Shown here: positions 1 to 5,551 of the stretch, in pieces
Layout of the letters: each line of letters begins with the position of its first letter
Numbering within the stretch: position 1 is the stretch's first letter
NCBI GenBank assembly: GCA_017613335.1
Contig: JAGAEB010000026.1
Location: forward strand, 1-7,056
Source: Methanosarcinaceae archaeon
Lineage (GTDB): Archaea; Halobacteriota; Methanosarcinia; Methanosarcinales; Methanosarcinaceae
Direction: 5' to 3'
DNA length: 7,056 nucleotides
Translations under genes and position numbers: made by a program
Notes under the pieces: model-generated
What the model saw: the letters and a program-made list of their open reading frames with translations, nothing else
Told to the model about the DNA's origin: nothing
Databases searched by the model: none

Positions 1-133
1 AACTGTACAAAAACAAAATAACTGTACAAAAACAAAATAACTGTACAAAAACAAAATAACTGTGCAAAAACAGAATAACTGTGCAGAAACAGAACATTCA
101 TACAAAAACAGAACAGTGACATAAAAACGAAAT
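1..133. repeat. Tandem array 1, seven 19-bp units, upstream of uvrC
   Basis: Seven contiguous 19-bp units fill exactly 133 bp. Units 1-3 are identical (aactgtacaaaaacaaaat). Unit 4 (58-76) and unit 5 (77-95) carry a few A-to-G changes. Units 6 and 7 (96-133) keep only the A-rich half, so decay increases towards uvrC. The array starts at the first base of the window and probably continues to the left. There are no spacers. The unit contains stop codons, so it is not coding. The uvrC promoter must lie in or just after the array; the A/T-rich bases 119-140 are the only candidate TATA-like stretch, and it is weak. Confidence 0.95.
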
Positions 134-142
134 AATTTTTCA

Positions 143-149
143 GTGATCC
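143..149 (+). promoter_or_regulatory. Probable ribosome binding site of uvrC
   Basis: The heptamer GTGATCC matches part of the complement of the 16S rRNA 3' end (GGAGGUGAUCC). Its GTGA core ends 7 nt before the ATG at 154. The gap is close to that seen for the GGTGA site of the glycosyltransferase gene in this window, which supports 154 as the start. Confidence 0.45.
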
Positions 150-153
150 TGCC

Positions 154-2007
154 ATGATCGATCTTTCATCCGTTCCGACGTCTCCGGGCTGTTACCTCTA
201 TAAAAATGAAGAGGGAACGATCATTTACGTCGGGAAGGCAAAAAATCTGAAACGCCGTGTTTCATCTTATTTTCAGAAGCGTGACCACGATCCGAAGACG
301 AAAGCGCTCGTCAGGAATATCCGGTCGGCTGAGTTCATCGTGACGGCGAATGAAGTCGAAGCGCTTATCCTTGAGAACACGCTGATCAAAAAACACAGCC
401 CGAAATACAACATCGATCTGAAAGATTCCAAAAGCTACGCCTTCATCCACATTTCCGATGATGAATTCCCGCGGATCGGCATTCTCAGAAAAGCGACGAC
501 GAAGGGAAAACTTTACGGTCCTTTCGTTTCAGCCAAAGAAAGAGATTATCTGCTCACGCTTCTCAAAAAAACATTCCGCCTGAGATCCTGCCGGAATCTT
601 CCGAAAAGAGCCTGTCTCCGCGCGCATATGGGGACGTGCAGCGCACCCTGTATCGGAAAGATCTCAGCGGCCGAATACAGGGAAAACGTCTCCCGTGCAG
701 AATCCGTTCTCAAAGGAAATGCGGACGAACTTGTCGCCCGCCTGACAGATGAAATGAAGAAATGCGCGGCGGAACGTGATTTTGAAAGGGCGATCGAGTA
801 CAGGGAACAGATCACCTCTCTCAGCCATCTCAGCGCGCATCAGAACATGAAACGTCAGATCACTTACGACCAGGACGTGATCGGTTATCTCATCCGCAGC
901 AACAGAGTCTACATCATCGTCTTCAACGTCATCCATGGGACACTCGTCGGAAAAGAGGAATTCACGTTCGCTTATGAACAGAATTTTCTGGAAGAGTTCC
1001 TTGTCAGATATTATTCGGAACACCAGGTGCCGGGAGAGATCATCCTGCCGGCGTCATCCGATGTTCTCGAAGAAGAACAGTATACGGCGCCGGAAACGGA
1101 TGATGACGGAAATACGGAAACAGACGCCTGTGGAAAACAGACGGGAACTGATCCGGATGACAGCCGGACGGACCGCGTCAGGGGCAATCTGTCGATCGTT
1201 TCCGAACGCTCCGGTGACAGGGTCTCCGTCGTCTGTGAAAATGAACCGGACCTGTCGGCCGTCAGGGATGAAGACCTCATCAGTCGTTCTTTGATCGAAT
1301 TCCTGTCGCAGAGACGCGGACGTACGGTCAGGCTGACGGTCCCGAAGCGCGGTGACAAAAAAGATCTTCTCATCCTGGCGGAAAAGAATATCGAAGCGGC
1401 TTTCTTCGGGCAGATGGCCAAAGTAGAGGAGCTCGGCAGAAAGCTTATGCTGGATAAGCCGCCGTCCGTTATCGAATGTTTTGATATATCCCATCTTTCC
1501 GGAACGCACACGGTCGCCTCGATGGTTCAGTTCCGTGACGGAAAAGCCGATAAATCCAATTACCGCCGTTTCCGCATAAAGACCGTGGACGGCATCAATG
1601 ACTTTGAATCGATCGCAGAAGTCGTGGAACGCCGTTACAGCCGTCTTCTGGAAGAAGAAAAAGATCTGCCGGATCTTATCCTGATCGACGGCGGAAAAGG
1701 TCAGCTTTCCTATGCCTGCGACGTGCTCAGGGAACTCGGCGTCAGAACGCCCGTCATCTCTCTGGCCGAACGCGAAGAAGAAATCTTCGTCCCCGGCCTT
1801 TCCGATCCGCTCCCGATCAGAAAATCAGACAAGGCATCCATGTATCTCCAGGAGATCCGTGATGAAGCGCACCGTTTTGCGATCACGTACAACCGTCTTC
1901 TCAGGGACAAAGCGCTCAAAGAAGATGCACAGACAGTCCCGGAGATCAGAAAAGCGGAGAAAGAAGCTGAAAAGGAAAGAAGAGCAAGGAACCGGAAGAA
2001 AGAATGA
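154..2007 (+). CDS. uvrC: UvrABC excinuclease subunit C, without C-terminal HhH domain
   Basis: UvrC is the dual-incision nuclease of nucleotide excision repair; UvrB recruits it to damaged DNA in the cytoplasm. The N-terminal GIY-YIG nuclease is at residues 11-96 (GCY 12-14, YVG 25-27, Arg34/35, Glu74, Asn86). Cysteines C146, C154, C162 and C166 follow; the last three share the spacing of the E. coli cluster reported to bind Fe-S. The UVR motif for UvrB binding is at about 202-223. The RNase H-like nuclease keeps its catalytic set: D444 (FDISH), D483, D512 (LIDGGKGQ) and H573. Two oddities: an acidic low-complexity insert at about 303-375, and no tandem helix-hairpin-helix after 575, only a charged Lys/Arg/Glu tail to 617. 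As I recall, methanogen UvrC proteins are also short at this end, so this need not be a truncation. No uvrA or uvrB is in the window. Confidence 0.96.
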   Translation: MIDLSSVPTSPGCYLYKNEEGTIIYVGKAKNLKRRVSSYFQKRDHDPKTKALVRNIRSAEFIVTANEVEALILENTLIKKHSPKYNIDLKDSKSYAFIHISDDEFPRIGILRKATTKGKLYGPFVSAKERDYLLTLLKKTFRLRSCRNLPKRACLRAHMGTCSAPCIGKISAAEYRENVSRAESVLKGNADELVARLTDEMKKCAAERDFERAIEYREQITSLSHLSAHQNMKRQITYDQDVIGYLIRSNRVYIIVFNVIHGTLVGKEEFTFAYEQNFLEEFLVRYYSEHQVPGEIILPASSDVLEEEQYTAPETDDDGNTETDACGKQTGTDPDDSRTDRVRGNLSIVSERSGDRVSVVCENEPDLSAVRDEDLISRSLIEFLSQRRGRTVRLTVPKRGDKKDLLILAEKNIEAAFFGQMAKVEELGRKLMLDKPPSVIECFDISHLSGTHTVASMVQFRDGKADKSNYRRFRIKTVDGINDFESIAEVVERRYSRLLEEEKDLPDLILIDGGKGQLSYACDVLRELGVRTPVISLAEREEEIFVPGLSDPLPIRKSDKASMYLQEIRDEAHRFAITYNRLLRDKALKEDAQTVPEIRKAEKEAEKERRARNRKKE

Positions 2008-2052
2008 AGATCAGGGAAACGGAAGAAAAATGACGATCCGGAAATGAAAAAC

Positions 2053-2185
2053 AGCCGGGAAACGGGAGAACAGCCGGGAAACGGGAGAACAGCCGGGAAA
2101 CGGGAGAACAGCCGGGAAACGGGAGAACAGCCGGGAAACAGGAGAACAGCCGGGAAACAGGAGAACAGCCGGGAAACAGGAGAAC
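2053..2185. repeat. Tandem array 2, seven 19-bp units, between uvrC and the cysteine desulfurase gene
   Basis: Seven contiguous units occur, with a partial eighth from 2186. Units 1-4 read agccgggaaacgggagaac. Units 5-7 (2129-2185) share one G-to-A change (aaacagg). This block pattern suggests stepwise duplication of neighbouring units. The unit has no T at all, so the array is free of stop codons in all six frames. Looser copies of the same pattern (2011-2028) lie between the uvrC stop and the array. There are no spacers. Confidence 0.95.
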
Positions 2186-2199
2186 AGCCGGCATGAAGA

Positions 2200-2223
2200 G
2201 ACCGGTCTGTTTTCTGACCGGTC
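2200..2223. repeat. Inverted repeat made of two GACCGGTC octamers
   Basis: GACCGGTC occurs at 2200-2207 and 2216-2223, separated by tgttttct. The octamer is itself a palindrome, so the pair can form an 8-bp hairpin or act as a twin protein-binding site. It sits between array 2 and the TATA-like box of the next gene. A T-run (2234-2238) follows 10 nt later, so a uvrC terminator is possible but not canonical. An operator for the next gene is an equal alternative. Confidence 0.5.
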
Positions 2224-2233
2224 CGGAACCACC

Positions 2234-2243
2234 TTTTTAATAT
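2234..2243 (+). promoter_or_regulatory. TATA-like box of the cysteine desulfurase gene
   Basis: The sequence tttttaatat is centred about 27 nt before the ATG at 2266. That is where an archaeal TATA box lies relative to a transcription start at or next to the start codon. There is no Shine-Dalgarno-like sequence in the 15 nt before this ATG, which also fits a leaderless mRNA. Reading it as archaeal depends on the inferred origin of the window. Confidence 0.4.
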
Positions 2244-2265
2244 CGGGTCATCAATACTCAGACGC

Positions 2266-3465
2266 ATGTACGACATCGGATCCATCCGGAAGGATTTTCC
2301 TCTTACCGAAAAAACAGTCTATCTTGACAATGCCGCAACGACGCAGACGCCGAAACCTGCCGTCGATGCGATGCTTGAATTTTTTTATGATTACACGGCA
2401 AATTACGGCCGCGGGGCGCATCAGCCGGCTGTCCGGGCAACGAACGCCTATGAAGATACCCGCGACACGGTCGCTTCTTTTTTCAATGTCGGTTCAGAAA
2501 AGATCGTCTTTACGAAAAACACGACGGACAGCATCAATATGGTCGCAGACGGCCTCGGCCTTCAGCCGGGAGATCATGTGATCACGAGTCTTGCCGAACA
2601 TCATTCGAATATTGTTCCGTGGCTTCATAAGAAAGACCCGAGGCACGGCGGTATTGATGTGACTGCCGTCGGGATCGACGGTGAAGGTTATCTTGATCCG
2701 GAAGAGATCGAAAACGCGGTCACGGATCAGACGAAGCTCATTGCCGTCAATCATTCGTCAAATGTTTTCGGAACGACGCAGGAGATCCGGAAGATCATAA
2801 AGATCGCGCACGATGCCGGCGCAAAAGTGCTTATCGACGGCGCACAGTCCGCCGGACAGATGATGATCGATCTGAAATCTCTTGACTGCGATTTTTTTGC
2901 GACGGCCGGCCATAAGGGTCTTTTGGGGCCGCAGGGGACGGGCGTTCTTTATATCAAAGAGCCCGACGCGCTGGAGCCGACGACGCTCGGCGGCGGGACG
3001 ACGGAAGACGCAGACGGTTTTTCGTTCGTGACGAAAAGGCCGCCTTCATGTTTTGAAGCCGGAACACCCAATCTGCCGGGCGTGATCGGCCTCGGCGCGG
3101 CCGTCGAATATCTGAAACAGTTCAGCCTTGACGAAATTGAACATCATGAAGCGGAACTCGGCAGAAAGACAGCGCAGCGCCTCTCGGAGATCGACGGCGT
3201 CACGGTCTACGGACCCGCTCCGGGGAAAAACAGGACGGGACTGGTCTCTTTCAATGTCGAAAAAAGAGAGCCGCACACGACGGCCATGTATCTGGACAGA
3301 TATTTCAGAATATGCGTCAGAAGCGGATTCCACTGTGCCGTTCCGGGACACAAAGCGCTCGGCATTGATAACGGATCAGTCCGTGCCTCGTTCGCGCTTT
3401 ACACGACGGAAGAAGAAACGGATCTGCTCATCGATGCCGTGACGGAACTCAGCCGGGAAGAATGA
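2266..3465 (+). CDS. SufS-like cysteine desulfurase (class V aminotransferase fold, PLP-dependent)
   Basis: Cysteine desulfurases take sulfur from L-cysteine as an enzyme persulfide and pass it on for Fe-S clusters or thiolated cofactors, releasing alanine; they act in the cytoplasm. At 399 residues this one has the normal family length. Visible motifs are YLDNAATT at 19-26, the PLP-stacking histidine in EHHSN (111-115), the PLP-contacting DGAQ at 191-194, the Schiff-base Lys217 in AGHKG, and the persulfide Cys357 in RSGFHCAVP (352-360). The RxGxHCA form with no long loop insertion is that of the SufS/CsdA group and not IscS/NifS. No sufBCD, iscU or tRNA-thiolation gene adjoins it, so the sulfur acceptor is unknown; a selenocysteine lyase role cannot be excluded. 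The start fits the conserved N-terminus and the upstream TATA-like box. Confidence 0.9.
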   Translation: MYDIGSIRKDFPLTEKTVYLDNAATTQTPKPAVDAMLEFFYDYTANYGRGAHQPAVRATNAYEDTRDTVASFFNVGSEKIVFTKNTTDSINMVADGLGLQPGDHVITSLAEHHSNIVPWLHKKDPRHGGIDVTAVGIDGEGYLDPEEIENAVTDQTKLIAVNHSSNVFGTTQEIRKIIKIAHDAGAKVLIDGAQSAGQMMIDLKSLDCDFFATAGHKGLLGPQGTGVLYIKEPDALEPTTLGGGTTEDADGFSFVTKRPPSCFEAGTPNLPGVIGLGAAVEYLKQFSLDEIEHHEAELGRKTAQRLSEIDGVTVYGPAPGKNRTGLVSFNVEKREPHTTAMYLDRYFRICVRSGFHCAVPGHKALGIDNGSVRASFALYTTEEETDLLIDAVTELSREE

Positions 3466-3520
3466 ATCCGGAAAAATGACCGGACGGCAGCAGGACATAT
3501 TCAGGCGGAATGATCACTGC

Positions 3521-3656
3521 AGGATCAGATATCGTCCGGAAAGCGGAGAAGATCGTCTCAGGATCAGACATCGTCCGGAAAGCGGAGAAGATCGTCTCAG
3601 GATCAGACATCGTCCGGAAAGCGGAGAAGATCGTCTCAGGATCAGATATCGTCCGG
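3521..3656. repeat. Tandem array 3, 3.5 copies of a 39-bp unit
   Basis: Full units lie at 3521-3559, 3560-3598 and 3599-3637, and a 19-bp half unit (aggatcagatatcgtccgg) at 3638-3656. The copies are nearly identical; outer copies have agatatc where inner ones have agacatc. Each unit holds two diverged halves of 21 and 18 bp, each starting with ATCGTC, so the 39-mer looks like a dimer of an older unit of about 19-20 bp. The period is 13 codons, which keeps a 63-codon reading frame open (3476-3667), but nothing else marks that frame as a gene. Confidence 0.93.
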
Positions 3657-3713
3657 CGGCCGGATGATGAGAAAGCAGATTTTATTTAAATATGTTAAGC
3701 TGTATCAATGACC

Positions 3714-3721
3714 TATTTATA
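3714..3721 (+). promoter_or_regulatory. Candidate TATA-like box of the TraB-family gene
   Basis: The sequence tattta­ta lies 54 nt before the ATG at 3775, which would place an archaeal transcription start near 3743 and give a leader of about 30 nt. A second candidate, tttaaata, is at 3685-3692. The stretch 3679-3722 is the only clearly AT-rich part of this gap, so the promoter is probably here; which box is used is open. Confidence 0.3.
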
Positions 3722-3725
3722 CACA

Positions 3726-3757
3726 CCGGACCCGCCCTGCGGGCGGTCAGTCTCCGG
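3726..3757. other. GC-rich hairpin before the TraB-family gene
   Basis: The bases cccgccc (3731-3737) and gggcgg (3741-3746) pair around a TGC loop. An outer CCGGA/TCCGG pair (3726-3730 with 3753-3757) can extend the stem across an internal loop. No T-run follows, so it is not a normal terminator. It may be a leader structure or a site in the DNA. Confidence 0.45.
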
Positions 3758-3762
3758 AAAAC

Positions 3763-3768
3763 GGATGA
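3763..3768 (+). promoter_or_regulatory. Weak ribosome binding site of the TraB-family gene
   Basis: GGATGA lies 6 nt before the ATG at 3775. It resembles the GGTGA core with one extra base. It is the only ribosome-site-like sequence close to this start. Confidence 0.3.
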
Positions 3769-3774
3769 ACGGAA

Positions 3775-5337
3775 ATGAAAAACATATTCGGAAAGATCGG
3801 AATCGGAAAGATCGAAAATCTGATTTCTGTCCTGATGACGGCTGATGACACAGAGAAAAACGGAAAAACGGACACGGCGCCGTCATTGCAGGATCCGGCA
3901 GAAATGCCTGAAAAAATGAATCCCGGCGATATGAATGCTGACGACATGAACATAGATGTGTCTGACTACATCGTTTCCGATCCGGAAAATACATCAGACG
4001 GCGCTCTTTTCAATGCGGTTCCGGACGAACACATCATTCCGGAAAAACAAGACGTTCCGGAAGAACGTGACGCTCAGGAGAAAACGCCCGTTCCCGGTGA
4101 AGGAAATGAAACGCCGGCGCCGCCCTGCCGCGTCATCATCATCGGAACGGCTCACGTTTCCGAAAAAAGCGTCTCTCAGGTCAAAGATGCCATCCGTACA
4201 TATTCCCCGGATGTCGTGGCCGTCGAACTCTGCGCCCGCCGCTACAAGGGTCTGACGGAGCCGGAGCCGGAAAAAGAAATGTCCGTCAAAGACATCATTT
4301 CCGGCGGAAAGATCTATTACCATCTTTTGTACATGCTCCTGGCCCATCTCCAGAAAAAAATGGGTGATCAGATGGGCGTGCCGCCGGGCTCTGAAATGAT
4401 CGCGGCGATCGAAGGCGCGCAGGAGACCGGCGCGGAGATCTCTCTGATCGACCGTGATATTCAGGTGACGTTCCGTCGTTTCATAGCGAAAATGAGTCTT
4501 TGGGAAAAGATCAGGTTCTTCGTGACGCTCCTCAGCGGTTCTTTCGGATCCGATGACGATGATGAAAATCTTTCCATTGAAAATCTGACGGATCAGGACG
4601 TCATCACGGCGCTGATCGAAGAATTCAGAAAAGTCGCGCCGACTGTGGCAGGCGTCCTCATTGATGAGCGCGATGCCTATCTGGCGGCGAACATCCTCCG
4701 GACGATCAGAAAGGCAGGACCCGGAAAAACAGTCGTCGTCGTGATCGGTGCAGGTCACAGGAAAGGCGTTATGAATTATCTGGATCACCCGTCGACGATC
4801 CCGGATCCGGCGACGCTCGTCATCGTTCCTGAAAAGAAGATCGGCATCGGGAAGATCATCGGCGTTCTCATGATCTTCATCGTTTTCCTGCTCTTCGGCT
4901 ATATTCTTTATTCGATCGCAACGCAGCCCGGGCTGACGATGGAAACGTTCTTCATGGCCTTCGGCGCCTGGTTCTTCATCAACGGCGCTCTCAGTGCGCT
5001 CGGCGCGGCTGTCGCCCGCGGTCATTATACATCCGTCGTGACGGCATTCTGTATCGCCTGGCTGACGTCCCTCAATCCGTTCCTGGCCGCCGGCTGGTTC
5101 GCAGGCCTTGCGGAAGCCCGCGTCAGAAAGCCGACGACGAAAGATTTTTCGAACGCCGTTTCTGCCGATACGGTCTCAGAGATGATGTCGAACAATTTCT
5201 TCCGCGTGCTGGCCGTGGCCGCTCTGGCGAACATCGGAAGCGTTGCCGGTACATTCATCGGCGCCTATGTCGTCCTGCAGATTTCAGGGCTTGATATGGC
5301 ATCTCTCCTGAAAGATATCATTTATTCAGTCATATGA
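3775..5337 (+). CDS. TraB/PrgY-family membrane protein with repeat-built N-terminal extension
   Basis: The TraB domain (about residues 117-352) has the family marks: IIIGTAHVS (121-129), VAVELCARRY (148-157) and VVIGAGHRKG (322-331). Enterococcal PrgY/TraB lowers the activity of a sex-pheromone peptide, and the wider TIKI/GumN group includes metal-dependent proteases. The role in archaea and most other carriers is unknown, so no substrate is claimed. Four membrane segments follow at about 361-381, 391-414, 419-445 and 474-502. There is no signal peptide, so the domain probably faces the cytoplasm. At 520 residues it is about 110-120 longer than typical PrgY, and the excess is the acidic, Pro/Glu/Asp-rich N-terminus. 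That extension is made of three short in-frame tandem repeats. The start could be later (Met21, Met44, Met48, Met53 or Met58); no Met lies between 58 and the domain. Confidence 0.88.
   Translation: MKNIFGKIGIGKIENLISVLMTADDTEKNGKTDTAPSLQDPAEMPEKMNPGDMNADDMNIDVSDYIVSDPENTSDGALFNAVPDEHIIPEKQDVPEERDAQEKTPVPGEGNETPAPPCRVIIIGTAHVSEKSVSQVKDAIRTYSPDVVAVELCARRYKGLTEPEPEKEMSVKDIISGGKIYYHLLYMLLAHLQKKMGDQMGVPPGSEMIAAIEGAQETGAEISLIDRDIQVTFRRFIAKMSLWEKIRFFVTLLSGSFGSDDDDENLSIENLTDQDVITALIEEFRKVAPTVAGVLIDERDAYLAANILRTIRKAGPGKTVVVVIGAGHRKGVMNYLDHPSTIPDPATLVIVPEKKIGIGKIIGVLMIFIVFLLFGYILYSIATQPGLTMETFFMAFGAWFFINGALSALGAAVARGHYTSVVTAFCIAWLTSLNPFLAAGWFAGLAEARVRKPTTKDFSNAVSADTVSEMMSNNFFRVLAVAALANIGSVAGTFIGAYVVLQISGLDMASLLKDIIYSVI
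3788..3817 (+). repeat. 15-bp direct repeat at the start of the TraB-family gene
   Basis: The units tcggaaagatcggaa and tcggaaagatcgaaa lie end to end and differ at one base. They give the peptide FGKIGIGKIEN near the N-terminus. A similar KIGIGKI occurs at residues 355-361 before the first membrane segment. Confidence 0.75.
3916..3960 (+). repeat. 15-bp coding repeat, three copies (MN-x-x-D)
   Basis: Three in-frame 15-bp units encode MNPGD, MNADD and MNIDV (residues 48-62). Each starts with atgaat or atgaac. The DNA between the fixed positions has diverged, so this is an older repeat than the arrays between genes. Confidence 0.7.
4018..4107 (+). repeat. 18-bp coding repeat, five copies (hexapeptide)
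   Basis: Five in-frame 18-bp units encode VPDEHI, IPEKQD, VPEERD, AQEKTP and VPGEGN (residues 82-111), just before the TraB domain. Units 1-3 share ttccgga at the same phase; units 4-5 are worn. The peptide is acidic and Pro-rich, as in a flexible linker. Confidence 0.75.
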
Positions 5338-5353
5338 CGGCGCTTAACGCCGG

Positions 5354-5440
5354 AATTATTCACAGCAGAATTTCACAATAATTACAGAAGAATTATTCAC
5401 AATAATTCACCTGAAAATTATTCACAATACATCACAGCAG
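5354..5440. repeat. Decayed array 4, four AT-rich units of about 22-25 bp
   Basis: Starts at 5354, 5369, 5391 and 5416 align as copies of a unit beginning aattattcacaat and ending in a cag-rich stretch. The first copy lacks its middle 10 bp and the second lacks 3 bp. Three copies carry ttattcaca (5356, 5393, 5418). The rest of the gap (5441-5539) is AT-rich with many gatca words and no gene. It must hold the promoter of the next gene, but I see no clear TATA box. Confidence 0.7.
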
Positions 5441-5502
5441 GATCATTGAAGATCATGCGCGTAACACATCAATCAGATCAAAAAACTCATCAAATCATAA
5501 AA

Positions 5503-5525
5503 ATGATCAGAGAATCACTGATCAT
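5503..5525. promoter_or_regulatory. Operator-like inverted repeat before the GT2-GtrA gene
   Basis: The arms atgatcag (5503-5510) and ctgatcat (5518-5525) are perfect inverse complements with a 7-bp gap. The site ends 13 nt before the ribosome binding site of the glycosyltransferase gene. Its size and place suit a dimeric repressor, but a chance palindrome in this gatca-rich stretch is possible. Confidence 0.4.
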
Positions 5526-5538
5526 ATCATCAATTTAC

Positions 5539-5543
5539 GGTGA
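5539..5543 (+). promoter_or_regulatory. Ribosome binding site that decides the GT2-GtrA start
   Basis: GGTGA is complementary to the 16S rRNA 3' end and lies 8 nt before the ATG at 5552. The GTG at 5540, which would open a frame 4 codons longer, falls inside this site. The ATG is therefore preferred. Confidence 0.65.
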
Positions 5544-5551
5544 CGATCGTC

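Noticed and set aside
1..133. Plasmid-type iterons or an archaeal origin (ORB) element
   Set aside because: Repeats of 19-23 bp have iteron length, but there is no replication gene nearby and the genes are chromosomal housekeeping types. The GGAAACG in array 2 is too short a match to an ORB element.
154..2007. Frameshift that removed the UvrC helix-hairpin-helix domain
   Set aside because: The sequence after the stop is repeat DNA in all frames, and no HhH-like GIG or PGIG motif is seen up to 2265.
1710..2285. Minus-strand open frames through array 2 and the uvrC end
   Set aside because: They arise because array 2 has no T and so cannot encode a stop on the minus strand. They overlap conserved uvrC codons and have no start signals.
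3476..3667. Small gene encoding a 13-residue repeat protein
   Set aside because: The frame is open only because the 39-bp unit is a multiple of three and lacks a stop in this frame. There is no ribosome site or promoter and no recognisable domain.
3994..5025. Long minus-strand open frame of 343 codons
   Set aside because: It lies wholly within the TraB-family gene on the other strand, and its Asp/Arg/His-rich translation is typical of an antisense shadow.
5540..5551. GTG start for the glycosyltransferase
   Set aside because: The GTG is part of the GGTGA ribosome site, and the ATG at 5552 puts the start right before the conserved SIIIPTFNE strand with an 8-nt spacing.
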